From: a virus | IMG/VR virus record: IMGVR_UViG_3300031787_000185 | Coordinates: 1-50,340 of that record | Reading direction: 5' to 3' (one strand) | Length of the DNA: 50,340 bases | Shown here: positions 22,839 through 30,697 of the stretch, piece by piece | Numbering within the stretch: the first letter of the stretch is position 1 | Layout: every line of letters starts with the position of its first letter | Made by a program: the position numbers and the translations under genes | Notes under the pieces: model-generated | The model's input: the letters and a program-made list of their open reading frames with translations, nothing else | Told to the model about the DNA's origin: nothing | The model's database searches: none

Positions 22839-23453
22839 TTATTTTTTTAATATTAAATAGGTTGTTATTGCTGTTGTTAATATCGCTACCGAAGTTACGA
22901 CAATATTTTTTATTTTTAACTTGTTATTTTCCTTTTTTAATGCTTTTTTTTTAGCGTCAGAGGCTTTTAAGTCTTGATCTTTATGTTCTATTATTCTTGA
23001 CTGAGCCATGATAGATGTATCTTTGTAAGCCACTAAGTCAGCATAAGCATTTACTTTGTTTGTTAACACAGATATTATTGTATCGTTTACAATATTTATG
23101 CTATCGCAATGGTTAGATAAGTTGTTGTATGCGTGAAGTATAGAATCTTTATTACATGGATTTTCTATAATAGTTATCCTGCCGGACTGCTTAACGCCTG
23201 AATATTTAGATTTTACACCGGATTTAATCTTTGATAACGAATCTGTCTTTCTTGTTAGTAAATCTATGATTATTTGTTTATTGTTAGCCTTTTGCTGCAT
23301 ATCTGCATATAAAGTTTTTAAACTATCATATTGCTCTTTTTTTACATAATCAAGATTAACCATTTCGACAGGTTTAATATAATTCTCACATTGACACATT
23401 AAAAACATACCAAATAGAATCATTAATAAGTATTTCCACCAATTACCATTCAT
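22839..23453 (-). CDS. Spanin-like protein with two membrane anchors
   Basis: The 204-residue protein has an N-terminal hydrophobic segment ending in two cysteines (WWKYLLMILFGMFLMCQC, C20 and C22) and a C-terminal membrane span (about 181-201, IVVTSVAILTTAITTYLIL). A long helical, charged middle lies between them. An outer-membrane lipoprotein signal plus a C-terminal inner-membrane span is the layout of a unimolecular spanin such as T1 gp11. However, the residue before the Cys is Met rather than Gly/Ala/Ser, so the lipobox is non-canonical and a two-TM Rz-like protein is the alternative. Its place beside the amidase supports lysis. Confidence 0.6.
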   Translation of the reverse strand: MNGNWWKYLLMILFGMFLMCQCENYIKPVEMVNLDYVKKEQYDSLKTLYADMQQKANNKQIIIDLLTRKTDSLSKIKSGVKSKYSGVKQSGRITIIENPCNKDSILHAYNNLSNHCDSINIVNDTIISVLTNKVNAYADLVAYKDTSIMAQSRIIEHKDQDLKASDAKKKALKKENNKLKIKNIVVTSVAILTTAITTYLILKK

Positions 23454-23459
23454 AATCGT

Positions 23460-23672
23460 TTATTTTTCTTCTAAATATAAGCAAGATATAGCTTTATCTA
23501 TCAATCCGCAGATAATAGAAGCTATAAAAGCGTGTTTTGCGTCAGATGCTATTAATGTTGACCCAACAATAGGTACTGAGAATCCTGTCCATGCATTTTG
23601 TAAATTTACAATTTCAGCTTGAGTAGCTTTTGTTAAGTTAAAAATTGACCAATATACTTTGTATTTTTTCAT
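23460..23672 (-). CDS. Small protein of the lysis region (70 aa), holin candidate
   Basis: The 70-residue protein starts with a basic segment (MKKYKVYWSIF) and has moderately hydrophobic stretches at about residues 30-43 and 47-63 (FIASIICGLIDKAISCLYL). These could form one or two membrane helices. It lies between the amidase and the spanin-like gene, the usual place of a holin. The hydrophobic stretches are weaker than in typical holins, so this is uncertain. Confidence 0.5.
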   Translation of the reverse strand: MKKYKVYWSIFNLTKATQAEIVNLQNAWTGFSVPIVGSTLIASDAKHAFIASIICGLIDKAISCLYLEEK

Positions 23673-23675
23673 ATA

Positions 23676-24284
23676 TTAATTTTTTAATTCAAATTTCTTT
23701 ACAGCGTAAAGCACTGATAATACTATTTTGTTTTTAAAATCAGGCGTTAGCATTAACTTAGCTTCTTCTTTGTTTGTATGGAAACCAAACTCACATAATA
23801 TAGCAGGACATGACGTTTCTTTTAAAACATAGAAGTTTTCTTCTTTATCTTGGTCTCCATCTGTATTATCAGTTCTCCACTTAATCTCGTTTTTGAAATT
23901 TTCCTTTAGCTCATTAATCAATAATTCAGCTAATTCATCTGATTTAGTCTGTCCTTTTGATGTGTAAACAGACATTCCACTTGCAGGATGCCATGTTTTG
24001 CCATCTCCGGCCGCATCACTATGAATTGATATATATAGACATTTTTTTGTTTTAGCTAAGGCATTAGCCCTATCTACACGAGTTTTTAAAGATATATCGT
24101 CATTACTAGCTACGCAATCGAAATAATCAATAGAGTTATCATCAAATGCTTTTTTTAATCTTTCTACTATTTCTCTATTGTTAACACCTTCCATTAACAC
24201 TGTACCGTCATCAAACTTAGGTGAGCGTTTTCCTGGAGTGTTTGTTCCGTGTCCTGCGTCTAGTATTACAGTATATTTACTCAT
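23676..24284 (-). CDS. N-acetylmuramoyl-L-alanine amidase (Amidase_3), endolysin
   Basis: The 202-residue zinc amidase would cut the bond between muramic acid and the peptide stem of peptidoglycan at lysis. The family's metal ligands and catalytic residues are all visible: H12 in LDAGHGTN, E32 in VLMEGVNNRE, H88 in ISIHSDA and E165 in LCEFGFHTN. The length fits a catalytic domain alone, with no cell-wall binding repeats and no signal peptide, so release through a holin is expected. Overlapping stop/start codons couple it to the membrane protein encoded upstream. Confidence 0.9.
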   Translation of the reverse strand: MSKYTVILDAGHGTNTPGKRSPKFDDGTVLMEGVNNREIVERLKKAFDDNSIDYFDCVASNDDISLKTRVDRANALAKTKKCLYISIHSDAAGDGKTWHPASGMSVYTSKGQTKSDELAELLINELKENFKNEIKWRTDNTDGDQDKEENFYVLKETSCPAILCEFGFHTNKEEAKLMLTPDFKNKIVLSVLYAVKKFELKN

Positions 24285-24628
24285 TACCTTCTACGTTTTT
24301 TTACTGAAGTAGTCAATTCTATATCGTTAGGCTTTAAGAAAGCCGTGTGGTGTACTTTGTTATAATTATCTATAAAGTGCGTTACTGATACTTCAACGGC
24401 ACGGAGGCCGTCGTTGTTCATAGACATTATTTCGTCCAAGGAGACATACTGTTTCTCTAGTTTTTCAACTCTATCTACAAGTGGTTTTATTTCGTCTCTA
24501 ATGATTTCTTTACCTTCGCTGACAGCGAATCTAACACCGAAAAATGTAGCGCTAGCTATTGCAAGGACATTCATTAGGTTATTGTAAAACCATTTAGAGA
24601 TAAAGCTAGTACTTTCTTTTTCACTCAT
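24284..24628 (-). CDS. Membrane-anchored coiled-coil protein of the lysis region
   Basis: The likely start is the ATG giving MSEKESTSFISKW, just after the stop of the upstream gene; a longer form adds six residues (MLCLRN) and overlaps that gene. The product (about 114 aa) has one membrane span (about residues 15-35, NLMNVLAIASATFFGVRFAV). A charged helix follows (IIRDEIKPLVDRVEKLEKQY), and the tail is strongly basic, ending KKRRR. One span plus coiled coil, placed before an amidase, resembles single-span holins or Rz-type i-spanins. The function is not certain. Confidence 0.55.
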   Translation of the reverse strand: MSEKESTSFISKWFYNNLMNVLAIASATFFGVRFAVSEGKEIIRDEIKPLVDRVEKLEKQYVSLDEIMSMNNDGLRAVEVSVTHFIDNYNKVHHTAFLKPNDIELTTSVKKRRR

Positions 24629-24632
24629 ATTC

Positions 24633-25250
24633 CTAAGACACAACAATATTTACTGAATCTGAATAAGAAGGATTTGCGGCAGAGAATGCATACACAGTAG
24701 CTGTTCCTGCAGAAATGCCTACAGCAAGGCCTGTGTTAGTAACTAATGCGATAGTAGGATCTGAAGATACCCATACAATTCCTTGAGGAGCTGTAGGAGG
24801 TGTTATTGAAGCTACTATCTGTAGAGAAGCTCCTATTCCTAACGCTGCTTCAGTAGTTGCAGGTACTGTAATTGATAATCCTGTTACAGCAATTTGCGCT
24901 GGTGTTTGAGGGCCTACGTTTACAGTGCATGTTTTGGCTCCTGTTTCAGGGTCTGTTGTTTCTGTTGCAGACACGGTTAATCCGGAATTTATTAATGTCC
25001 CGAAGTCTGTAGCTGTAATCATTCCTGAATTTAACGCACATGTTACTCTATCCATCCATTGTTTTGCGATTTCGCAAGAACAACAGTCTTCTAGTGAAGT
25101 GTCTCCGTAGCTATACATTCTGATATTTCCAGCGCTATCAATGTAGTATAGCACGTTGTTTTTATCAGTATTGATGAATAATTTTACCGTACCTGCTGCA
25201 GGTAAGCTTGCTAACATTGTAGCTTCTGATGCTATTGAAATTTCTCCCAT
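24633..25250 (-). CDS. Virion surface protein with C-terminal Ig-like (Big_2) domain and Cys cluster
   Basis: The 205-residue protein has a beta-rich N-terminal part (PAAGTVKLFINTDKNNVLYY), then a Cys cluster (LEDCCSCEIAKQWMDRVTC) and a linker. The last ~90 residues read like a bacterial Ig-like group 2 domain (VTGLSITVPATTEAAL, GIVWVSSDPTIALVTNTGLA, GISAGTATVYAFS). Such domains are frequent on phage capsids and fibres and weakly bind carbohydrate. It begins the run of Cys-rich neighbours, and the CCSC motif suggests a disulfide or metal site tying it to the next proteins. Confidence 0.75.
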   Translation of the reverse strand: MGEISIASEATMLASLPAAGTVKLFINTDKNNVLYYIDSAGNIRMYSYGDTSLEDCCSCEIAKQWMDRVTCALNSGMITATDFGTLINSGLTVSATETTDPETGAKTCTVNVGPQTPAQIAVTGLSITVPATTEAALGIGASLQIVASITPPTAPQGIVWVSSDPTIALVTNTGLAVGISAGTATVYAFSAANPSYSDSVNIVVS

Positions 25251-25265
25251 TTTCTTTAATTAATT

Positions 25266-25607
25266 TTATGTTACTATAGTATTTACTGTAGAATACAATG
25301 CTGCAAACTCTGATTCAGATACACATCCAAGGAACTCGTTTGTTGAGTTATTGTACAACTTAACATATCCTGATTGACATGTAAATGTATTATCATGGAA
25401 TAGCTCAGCGTCGGCAGGCGTTAAACATCCTTGATGTTTTCCTTCAGCGTCATAAACAGCTACTAATCCAGCAGGGCAGCAAGAACATTTTTCCTCGCAT
25501 CCTTCTGAGCAGTCATTACAGTCGTTGCATTCTCCGCAACCTGCAGATTCTTCTAAACATTTTTTCTTTAAATATTTAGCGTATGTTTGATTATCTTCGT
25601 AAGGCAT
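25266..25607 (-). CDS. Cys-rich protein with a duplicated C-terminal motif
   Basis: The 113-residue product has nine cysteines between residues 17 and 44, in a CxxC-rich run (GCGECNDCNDCSEGC, then CSCC). This looks like a metal-binding or disulfide knot. After it come two related ~25-residue units: GLVAVYDAEGKHQGCLTPAD and GYVKLYNNSTNEFLGCVSES, each preceded by a Cys. These look like a tandem duplication of a small beta hairpin with a conserved Gly-Cys. There is no signal peptide, and the role is unknown. The context points to an assembly or docking part of the appendage. Confidence 0.7.
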   Translation of the reverse strand: MPYEDNQTYAKYLKKKCLEESAGCGECNDCNDCSEGCEEKCSCCPAGLVAVYDAEGKHQGCLTPADAELFHDNTFTCQSGYVKLYNNSTNEFLGCVSESEFAALYSTVNTIVT

Positions 25608-25620
25608 TTTATATGATTTT

Positions 25621-25992
25621 TTAATTGCAATTACATTCGCATTGATTACAAAGTACTTTTATTTCCTCTATAATCTTACATAACTCAGCATCGGATAGAC
25701 AGGCATCTAATTTTACGTCAACGCATTTTACGGCTTCTCGGATGTCCAAAAATAGTTTATTATTTTCTTTCTTCAAAGAAGAAAATGATATTTTTTTAGG
25801 ACATGTAGTAACTTTTGCTTTAAGCTTAATAAATGAGGGCGTGTTTCTTTGTAAAACATCAATATACATCATTAACATAAAGTAGTCTGAGTTATCAGTA
25901 TCTCTACCAAATGTCTTATCTTCCGCAAATTTAGCTGCATATTCCGTAGAACAGCATTTTGCTTCGCATATTATTTCGTCTAAACACTTCAT
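25621..25992 (-). CDS. Cys-rich helical protein (123 aa)
   Basis: The 123-residue protein is mostly helical with cysteines at both ends: C3, C9, C13 and C14 in the N-terminal segment (CLDEIICEAKCC) and CNQCECNCN at the C-terminus. The middle (DNSDYFMLMMYIDVLQRNTP) is ordinary helix. It directly follows the collar protein and precedes the Cys-knot protein. The Cys-rich tail resembles those of its neighbours, which suggests a shared docking mechanism. No family is recognised. Confidence 0.65.
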   Translation of the reverse strand: MKCLDEIICEAKCCSTEYAAKFAEDKTFGRDTDNSDYFMLMMYIDVLQRNTPSFIKLKAKVTTCPKKISFSSLKKENNKLFLDIREAVKCVDVKLDACLSDAELCKIIEEIKVLCNQCECNCN

Positions 25993-26835
25993 TTACCACA
26001 TTTTTATTACATAAAGAGCAGCGAAATAAGGAGGTCTGTTTTCGTGAGCATCTCCATTCCCTGCATCATCTACTGTTATTCCGGTTGTATTAGAGTCTGT
26101 TTCTGTTATTCCAATAAAGGCATTTTGTGTTTGAACACCTGTAAACGATGAATTTACAGTCACTGCTGCTGAAGAAGGGTCTGTTGTTCCACTGTGACTA
26201 TGAGCTCCGTCTGTACTTGTAGAATTTCCACTTGCTGTAGAGCTTGTTCTTACGTTGGCACCTGTTCCTCCTCCACCGTCAGTAATTCCAATAACACCAG
26301 TTGAGTGTTCGTGACCACCGATTGTACTTGTAGTGAATGTATGCGTATGACTTCCTCCTGATCCAGCATGGCCATGGCCAGGGTCATCTACAGGGTGATT
26401 GTGCCCTGTGTCTGTTAAATTGTGTGTATGCCCATTATCAGTAATACCATGTGTATGTACAGGTAATTCATTTACTGTTAACGCAACTGTGTCTGAACCT
26501 CCTGTGTCGTCAACTGAATATGAACCACCTGCTTGAACGATAAATCTATCAGTAAAGTTCGGAGTGGTGAAATTTACCTTCGTTTGAGGGTTCATATACG
26601 CTTGACCGTTACAGATAGCCCATCCTTCCCAACATCCTACACCGTAACCATCAGTGTCGAATTGAGCGATATCCGAAGCTGACTCTATTAGTAAGATAGG
26701 GTGTCCGCAGATAAACGGCTTAATGCTTTCTGTAAGAGCATCTACTTGTGATTGTAATTGAACTATAATGTTGTCATACTGATTGTCGCTTGAACATTTA
26801 TAGCAGTTTCCGGTGCATTTTTTATTTTTGCACAT
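25993..26835 (-). CDS. Tail-collar fibre tip protein with His-x-His ladder
   Basis: The 280-residue protein has a Cys-rich N-terminus (C2, C7, C11, C14) and a short coiled region (QLQSQVDALTESI). A tail-collar domain follows (CWEGWAICNGQAY, TTPNFTDRFIVQAG), as in T4 gp12 and related tips. Seven H-x-H motifs come next, at residues 127, 136, 145, 154, 163, 175 and 212, the first five exactly nine residues apart. T4 gp37's tip holds seven iron ions through such motifs, so a metal-stabilised needle is likely. It ends with the typical NRPPYFAALYVIKMW. It should be a receptor-binding tip. Confidence 0.85.
   Translation of the reverse strand: MCKNKKCTGNCYKCSSDNQYDNIIVQLQSQVDALTESIKPFICGHPILLIESASDIAQFDTDGYGVGCWEGWAICNGQAYMNPQTKVNFTTPNFTDRFIVQAGGSYSVDDTGGSDTVALTVNELPVHTHGITDNGHTHNLTDTGHNHPVDDPGHGHAGSGGSHTHTFTTSTIGGHEHSTGVIGITDGGGGTGANVRTSSTASGNSTSTDGAHSHSGTTDPSSAAVTVNSSFTGVQTQNAFIGITETDSNTTGITVDDAGNGDAHENRPPYFAALYVIKMW
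26341..26457 (-). repeat. 27-base periodic repeat encoding the His-x-His ladder
   Basis: This part of the collar gene encodes five His-x-His units spaced nine codons apart (for example GHTH, GHNH, GHGH). Two more units lie further on, near 26305-26313 and 26194-26202. The regular period points to growth by tandem duplication, and unit number may vary between related phages. Confidence 0.75.
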
Positions 26836-26861
26836 ATTTCATATATTTTATTAGGTTATAA

Positions 26862-27350
26862 TTATGCTGCTGTTACCTCAATAAGAAGAAAAGTATCTTT
26901 GGCTATCGCACCATTAGCATCAGTAACTTTAACTTTCATTAAAGAAACCCCTCCAGCTCCAGATATTGCTGCTACAAAAAACGAATTTGGCTCATTGATT
27001 GCCCAAGTAACAGTAGATAAGTTAGATGCTCCTGATATACCGAAAGCATTGCGTCCAGATCCTGCTAAAGTATCAGCAATAGACCATTCATAAGTATAAG
27101 GGGCTGTACCTCCTGTTATAGAAGTACCTAAAACAAAAGGTAATCCTTCTGGATCAGGTTGAGTTATTGTGACATCAAAGTTGCCGCCTTGACCTTGAGG
27201 ACCTTGAGGGCCTTGGATACCTTGAGAACCTTGAGGACCTTGAAGGCCTTGAAGGCCTTGGATACCTTGATGACCACGAGGGCCTTGAGGGCCTTTTATC
27301 CCTATTTTAGAAACTACCTTTTGGCAAAATGTTTTCTTTTCGCAGTTCAT
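26862..27350 (-). CDS. Collagen-like fibre protein with PKD/Ig-like domain
   Basis: The 162-residue protein starts with two cysteines ([10 protein letters not shown]) in a short basic segment. Next come 13 collagen-type triplets (residues 17-55, mostly Gly-x-Gln: GPQ, GLQ, GIQ), predicted to form a trimeric triple helix. The C-terminal 100 residues are a beta-sandwich domain ([33 protein letters not shown]) like the PKD/Ig-like 'GGxxPYTYxW' domains of Bacteroidota surface proteins. Phage collagen segments act as stiff fibre shafts. Located next to the collar tip, it is probably part of the same appendage. Confidence 0.8.
   Translation of the reverse strand: MNCEKKTFCQKVVSKIGIKGPQGPRGHQGIQGLQGLQGPQGSQGIQGPQGPQGQGGNFDVTITQPDPEGLPFVLGTSITGGTAPYTYEWSIADTLAGSGRNAFGISGASNLSTVTWAINEPNSFFVAAISGAGGVSLMKVKVTDANGAIAKDTFLLIEVTAA
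27189..27302 (-). repeat. 9-base tandem repeat encoding collagen Gly-x-Gln triplets
   Basis: Thirteen imperfect 9-base units (ccttgagg-type on the + strand) encode consecutive Gly-x-Gln triplets. Short tandem repeats such as these easily gain or lose units, so shaft length may vary between isolates. The + strand reading of this stretch is low-complexity and is not a gene. Confidence 0.9.
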
Positions 27351-27378
27351 TTTAATTAGTTTTTATGATAATTTTTAA

Positions 27379-27933
27379 TTAGTTTTTACAATCACAACAA
27401 GAACATGTTTCTTTAAGTAGATCTACTATTTTAGTAGCTCTATTCATTCTTCCACAGTCAATACTGTACTCAAGAGATTTAAGTAAGTCGTTCAACTCAA
27501 TCATTTCTTGTTTTTTAAGTTTGTCTGTGGTTCCGATGTTTTTTGAGATAATTTTATCAATGCAGCATGATACTGTTTTTGTCATAAACTGAGTATGGTA
27601 TGCTGTTTTCGTAAATTTAACTCCTTTCTTATCTGTGCCTGTAATCACTAATTTTAAATTATACTCACCGCTTTCTATTTCCTGCATGTTTAACATGTAT
27701 GGAAGTATCTCGTATGCGATACCGTCTTTATTTGGAAAGTCTGGGTATACATTTATTTGAAACTCTGTTTTATCTGGAGTGGTGATGAATAATATTGATG
27801 TTTCTATATCTGACGTTTGGATGTTTGGTGCTCCAAAGCCTCCTTGATTTGAAGAAGAGTATTTACCGGTACAATCTGTAACGACAAATGATTTATTTTC
27901 TTCTATTGCAGATATTTTAAGCTGTAAACTCAT
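27379..27933 (-). CDS. Cys-tailed virion protein, possible appendage adaptor
   Basis: The 184-residue protein has a beta-rich N-terminal domain (MSLQLKISAIEENKSFVVTD, ETSILFITTPDKTEFQINV) followed by VSCCIDKIISKNIGTTDKL. A helical region comes next (KKQEMIELNDLLKSLEYSID, CGRMNRATKIVDLLKE), and the tail CSCCDCKN is Cys-rich. I associate this general plan (beta domain, helical part, Cys-rich end) with Bacteroidota phages, but I cannot name a characterised family. It is the first gene of the Cys-rich run and follows a good promoter, so it may be the base or adaptor on which the other appendage proteins assemble. Confidence 0.7.
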   Translation of the reverse strand: MSLQLKISAIEENKSFVVTDCTGKYSSSNQGGFGAPNIQTSDIETSILFITTPDKTEFQINVYPDFPNKDGIAYEILPYMLNMQEIESGEYNLKLVITGTDKKGVKFTKTAYHTQFMTKTVSCCIDKIISKNIGTTDKLKKQEMIELNDLLKSLEYSIDCGRMNRATKIVDLLKETCSCCDCKN

Positions 27934-27937
27934 AAGG

Positions 27938-27968
27938 CAAATGTAATTATATTTTTTTATTTATTAAA
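27938..27968 (-). promoter_or_regulatory. Late promoter adjoining a start codon
   Basis: On the - strand, TACATTTG at 27938-27945 is an exact TAnnTTTG -7 element. TTTA, 19 bases upstream at 27965-27968, is one base off the -33 element. Only four bases separate the -7 element from the ATG of the appendage adaptor gene, so transcription would begin at or beside the start codon, giving a leaderless message. The rest of the 52-base gap is AT-rich. Confidence 0.6.
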
Positions 27969-27985
27969 GTTTTTTCAAGATGTTT

Positions 27986-30691
27986 TTATAAATCAGATTC
28001 ATCTTCTACTTTTTCCGTCTTAACTCTTTTTGTAAGGTCTGGGAATTGAGACATAAGGTCTTTTTTAGCCATGTCTTTTCCTGACTCGTACAATTTAGCC
28101 ATTTCTTTTATTTTCTCATCGTAAGGGATATCTTTGAACTTTTCCTGCATGATGTAAGGGGTTACTAGCATAAGTCTGTATTGAGAAGCTTGTTTCATGT
28201 AATATTCATGCTCTTCATTTGTTAACTTCACTTTTTCTGACTTAGTTGTCCTTAATCCGTTTACCCTTTCAGTGTATGAAACGTTTACATTCTTTTCTAC
28301 GGCACTAGGGAATAGTTTAGGTCTATTCTCCTCTTTAAGGCTTTGAGTATATTCGTAAAGCTTGTATTCAGGCGTATCCTTATCTAATTCTGACATTTTA
28401 AGGAAATCAACGTTATTTGCGATTACCCTTCCTAAGTAGTTATCAAAAAACACGTATTTCTTTTTCTTTAAAGCCTCGTTTTCTGCCGCTAAGTTGAAGT
28501 ATTTGTTTTTTAAATCTTTGGATTGGAAGGCGAATTTATAACCTAGTATATTTGCTAAATTTTCACCGTAATCTAGGTCCTTATTGTACTGTTGTTTTAC
28601 ATTCTCATCCATTTGCGTAGAGAATGTTTGAGCTGTTGATGGTACTGCGCCTCCTAATAATACAGAGGCAAGGTTTATTGTGAATTTATTCCATTTATGA
28701 CCTTCTTTATCTGTTAATGCCTGTAAAAGTTGATTTGTACCTGACAGGAAGGTATTGTCTACGAATGATTGGAAACTAGCTCCGAGTAGTTTTATATCCT
28801 GCTCGATAGACATAATCTCATTGGACATTTTCTGTTTATTGTTTTGTCCATGGAAAGCATGTGCGTATGCTCCGAGAACAACACCCGGAACACCCATTGT
28901 TTTTAATTCTATGATAGTATCTCCTTTTTTCGATGACCATCCTTGAAACGCTATTCCTCTCATGAATGCGGAGATGTTTATTCTATTCGGACCACCCATT
29001 ACTTTCTCTGTTGTATCTGCTGCGTCGAAATCATCATCTCCATAAGCGCCTGACATTAATCCATTAGCGATCATGTTTATGGCTGCGTATCTTAATGCTG
29101 TTCCAGCTACATAATTACCAGTAGCTTCGTATACAATCCTCTGCCTCATATTAGGGTCTTTCTCCCTTGAGGCTTTTAACGCTCCACTCAGCATAGCGTA
29201 TTCAGGTAGTAATAGTTTCTGCGCTGAGTTAAAGATGGCTATCGGTGTTTTAACGAATGGCATTACACCGACACTTATTGAATGTAATGTTCCTACTAAT
29301 AATTTTGCTGCTAGAGGAGGAACACCCTGCTCTTCTGTTAGCATTTTTTGAAGACTGTAAGGATTTACTTTAAGTGCTTTTACTACGTTGTTACCGAATA
29401 TAAACTCGCCTTTAAATGTAGCCTCGTCTGCTTTTTTCTTAGCAAATTCTTTTGATGCTGCGTCTGGATTTTCTATGAAATCTGTTTTATCGAATCCTTT
29501 CAATCCTTTAGATTCAGCAATACTGTTTAACTCACCGAAATATATAGCAGTGTTAAAGGCGGCATCCGTAGCTCCAAGAACTCTTGATACGGCATCCGGA
29601 TGTACTCTTAATATAAAACCTGCCATCTTTTTAAGTTTAGCAGTTGGTGTGTTTTCTATTTTTTGTCTTAGCTTAGCTACAGCATCTAACGTGTTTGTAG
29701 GAGCTAAGTCTCTGATGTCTGCATTACCATACTTCAGAGTAGATGCTATTTTCATAGCTATCTTTTTACGCTGCTGTATAGACCCTAATGCTCTTTTTCC
29801 GAATGGTAATGGATTTTGTTTACGTATAATAGAGTTTACGCCTAGAGATAATACCTCTGATGAGAAATTACCCATCAACCGTATTGCCGTGTCTGATAAA
29901 CCACCTGTTAAGTTGTTTATCAATGATACACCTTTCATCAGGTTAAGGTTTGCTGCTGATACCATGTCGTAATACCAAAATGAGCTTGGCGGCATCAGTA
30001 CGTTAAGGTCGTATGCTGCTTTTGTAGCGTTGTCCTCGGCTTTCTTCTTTTTATCTACTAAGGCTCTTAGTTTTTCGTCGTAAGATTTATTTTGCTCTTC
30101 GGTAAACTTACCTTCTTTTTTTAGGTCTTTTACTTCATTTCGAAGCTTTGACATTTCCACATCTATGGTATCTAACTCTCTATTCGCTACCTGTAATTTT
30201 TCTACGGCAGCATCGAACTCTTCGGATACCTCTACCGGCAACCTCACTGCTTCAGCAAATGCTTTTTTAACGTCAGCATCGTTGATAAATCCTGTTTGGA
30301 TTGCTTTCTCAGCTAGAGACCTAGCCATAGATGCTTTTTGTTCTTTATTAGCTCCTTCTACCTTATCAGTTATGTCTTTTATTTTTTCCTCGTACTTCTT
30401 TTTGGCCGCCTCTATGTTTTCCTTACCTTTCTCTATAGAAGGAGTTTTTACTTTTTTATCAAAGGTGTAGCTAGCTGGTATCACTCCGCTTTTTTTTCCT
30501 TTTTCTATGATTGGATCGGTGAATGATTTTGGGTCAAAGTCTAAATTTGGAAATTTAGCCTTCACTTCATTCATAGCATATTTCAATGATTTAGTAGTGT
30601 CACCTTGTGTTTGAAGAAATGCCTCTTTAAATGATTTTACACCATGGTTATAAGCTTCCTGACTGTCTTGTATATTACATTTTACACTCAT
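27986..30691 (-). CDS. Large internal virion (cargo/ejection) protein, 901 aa
   Basis: The N-terminal 250 residues are long charged helices (KGKENIEAAKKKYEEKIKDI, QVANRELDTIDVEMSKLRNE). Residues about 255-620 are mixed, with hydrophobic and Gly/Ala-rich helices (SAANLNLMKGVSLINNLTGG, AKLLVGTLHSISVGVMPF, YVAGTALRYAAINMIANGLM). The rest is basic and charged. No catalytic motif is clear. Very long helical proteins encoded between the tail stabilization gene and fibre genes are typical of capsid-internal proteins ejected with DNA in podoviruses and crAss-like phages. Membrane-active helices fit a role in crossing the envelope. Confidence 0.65.
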   Translation of the reverse strand: MSVKCNIQDSQEAYNHGVKSFKEAFLQTQGDTTKSLKYAMNEVKAKFPNLDFDPKSFTDPIIEKGKKSGVIPASYTFDKKVKTPSIEKGKENIEAAKKKYEEKIKDITDKVEGANKEQKASMARSLAEKAIQTGFINDADVKKAFAEAVRLPVEVSEEFDAAVEKLQVANRELDTIDVEMSKLRNEVKDLKKEGKFTEEQNKSYDEKLRALVDKKKKAEDNATKAAYDLNVLMPPSSFWYYDMVSAANLNLMKGVSLINNLTGGLSDTAIRLMGNFSSEVLSLGVNSIIRKQNPLPFGKRALGSIQQRKKIAMKIASTLKYGNADIRDLAPTNTLDAVAKLRQKIENTPTAKLKKMAGFILRVHPDAVSRVLGATDAAFNTAIYFGELNSIAESKGLKGFDKTDFIENPDAASKEFAKKKADEATFKGEFIFGNNVVKALKVNPYSLQKMLTEEQGVPPLAAKLLVGTLHSISVGVMPFVKTPIAIFNSAQKLLLPEYAMLSGALKASREKDPNMRQRIVYEATGNYVAGTALRYAAINMIANGLMSGAYGDDDFDAADTTEKVMGGPNRINISAFMRGIAFQGWSSKKGDTIIELKTMGVPGVVLGAYAHAFHGQNNKQKMSNEIMSIEQDIKLLGASFQSFVDNTFLSGTNQLLQALTDKEGHKWNKFTINLASVLLGGAVPSTAQTFSTQMDENVKQQYNKDLDYGENLANILGYKFAFQSKDLKNKYFNLAAENEALKKKKYVFFDNYLGRVIANNVDFLKMSELDKDTPEYKLYEYTQSLKEENRPKLFPSAVEKNVNVSYTERVNGLRTTKSEKVKLTNEEHEYYMKQASQYRLMLVTPYIMQEKFKDIPYDEKIKEMAKLYESGKDMAKKDLMSQFPDLTKRVKTEKVEDESDL

Positions 30692-30697
30692 ATTATT

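Noticed and set aside
24633-25250. BACON domain, as found in gut crAssphage
   Set aside because: The C-terminal domain reads as a Big_2 Ig-like domain instead; no BACON motif was seen.
26341-26457. Regular repeat as a CRISPR array
   Set aside because: The period is in-frame coding repeat (His-x-His), with no spacers and no cas genes.
27159-27359. Repetitive + strand reading frame (leucine/threonine/arginine-rich) opposite the collagen gene
   Set aside because: It is the antisense shadow of the 9-base collagen repeat; low complexity and no start context.
13803-27933. Diversity-generating retroelement acting on the fibre genes
   Set aside because: No reverse transcriptase or template/variable repeat pair was seen in this window.
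29388-29972. 194-residue + strand reading frame
   Set aside because: It is antisense to the 901-aa virion protein and has no promoter, leader or protein-like motifs.
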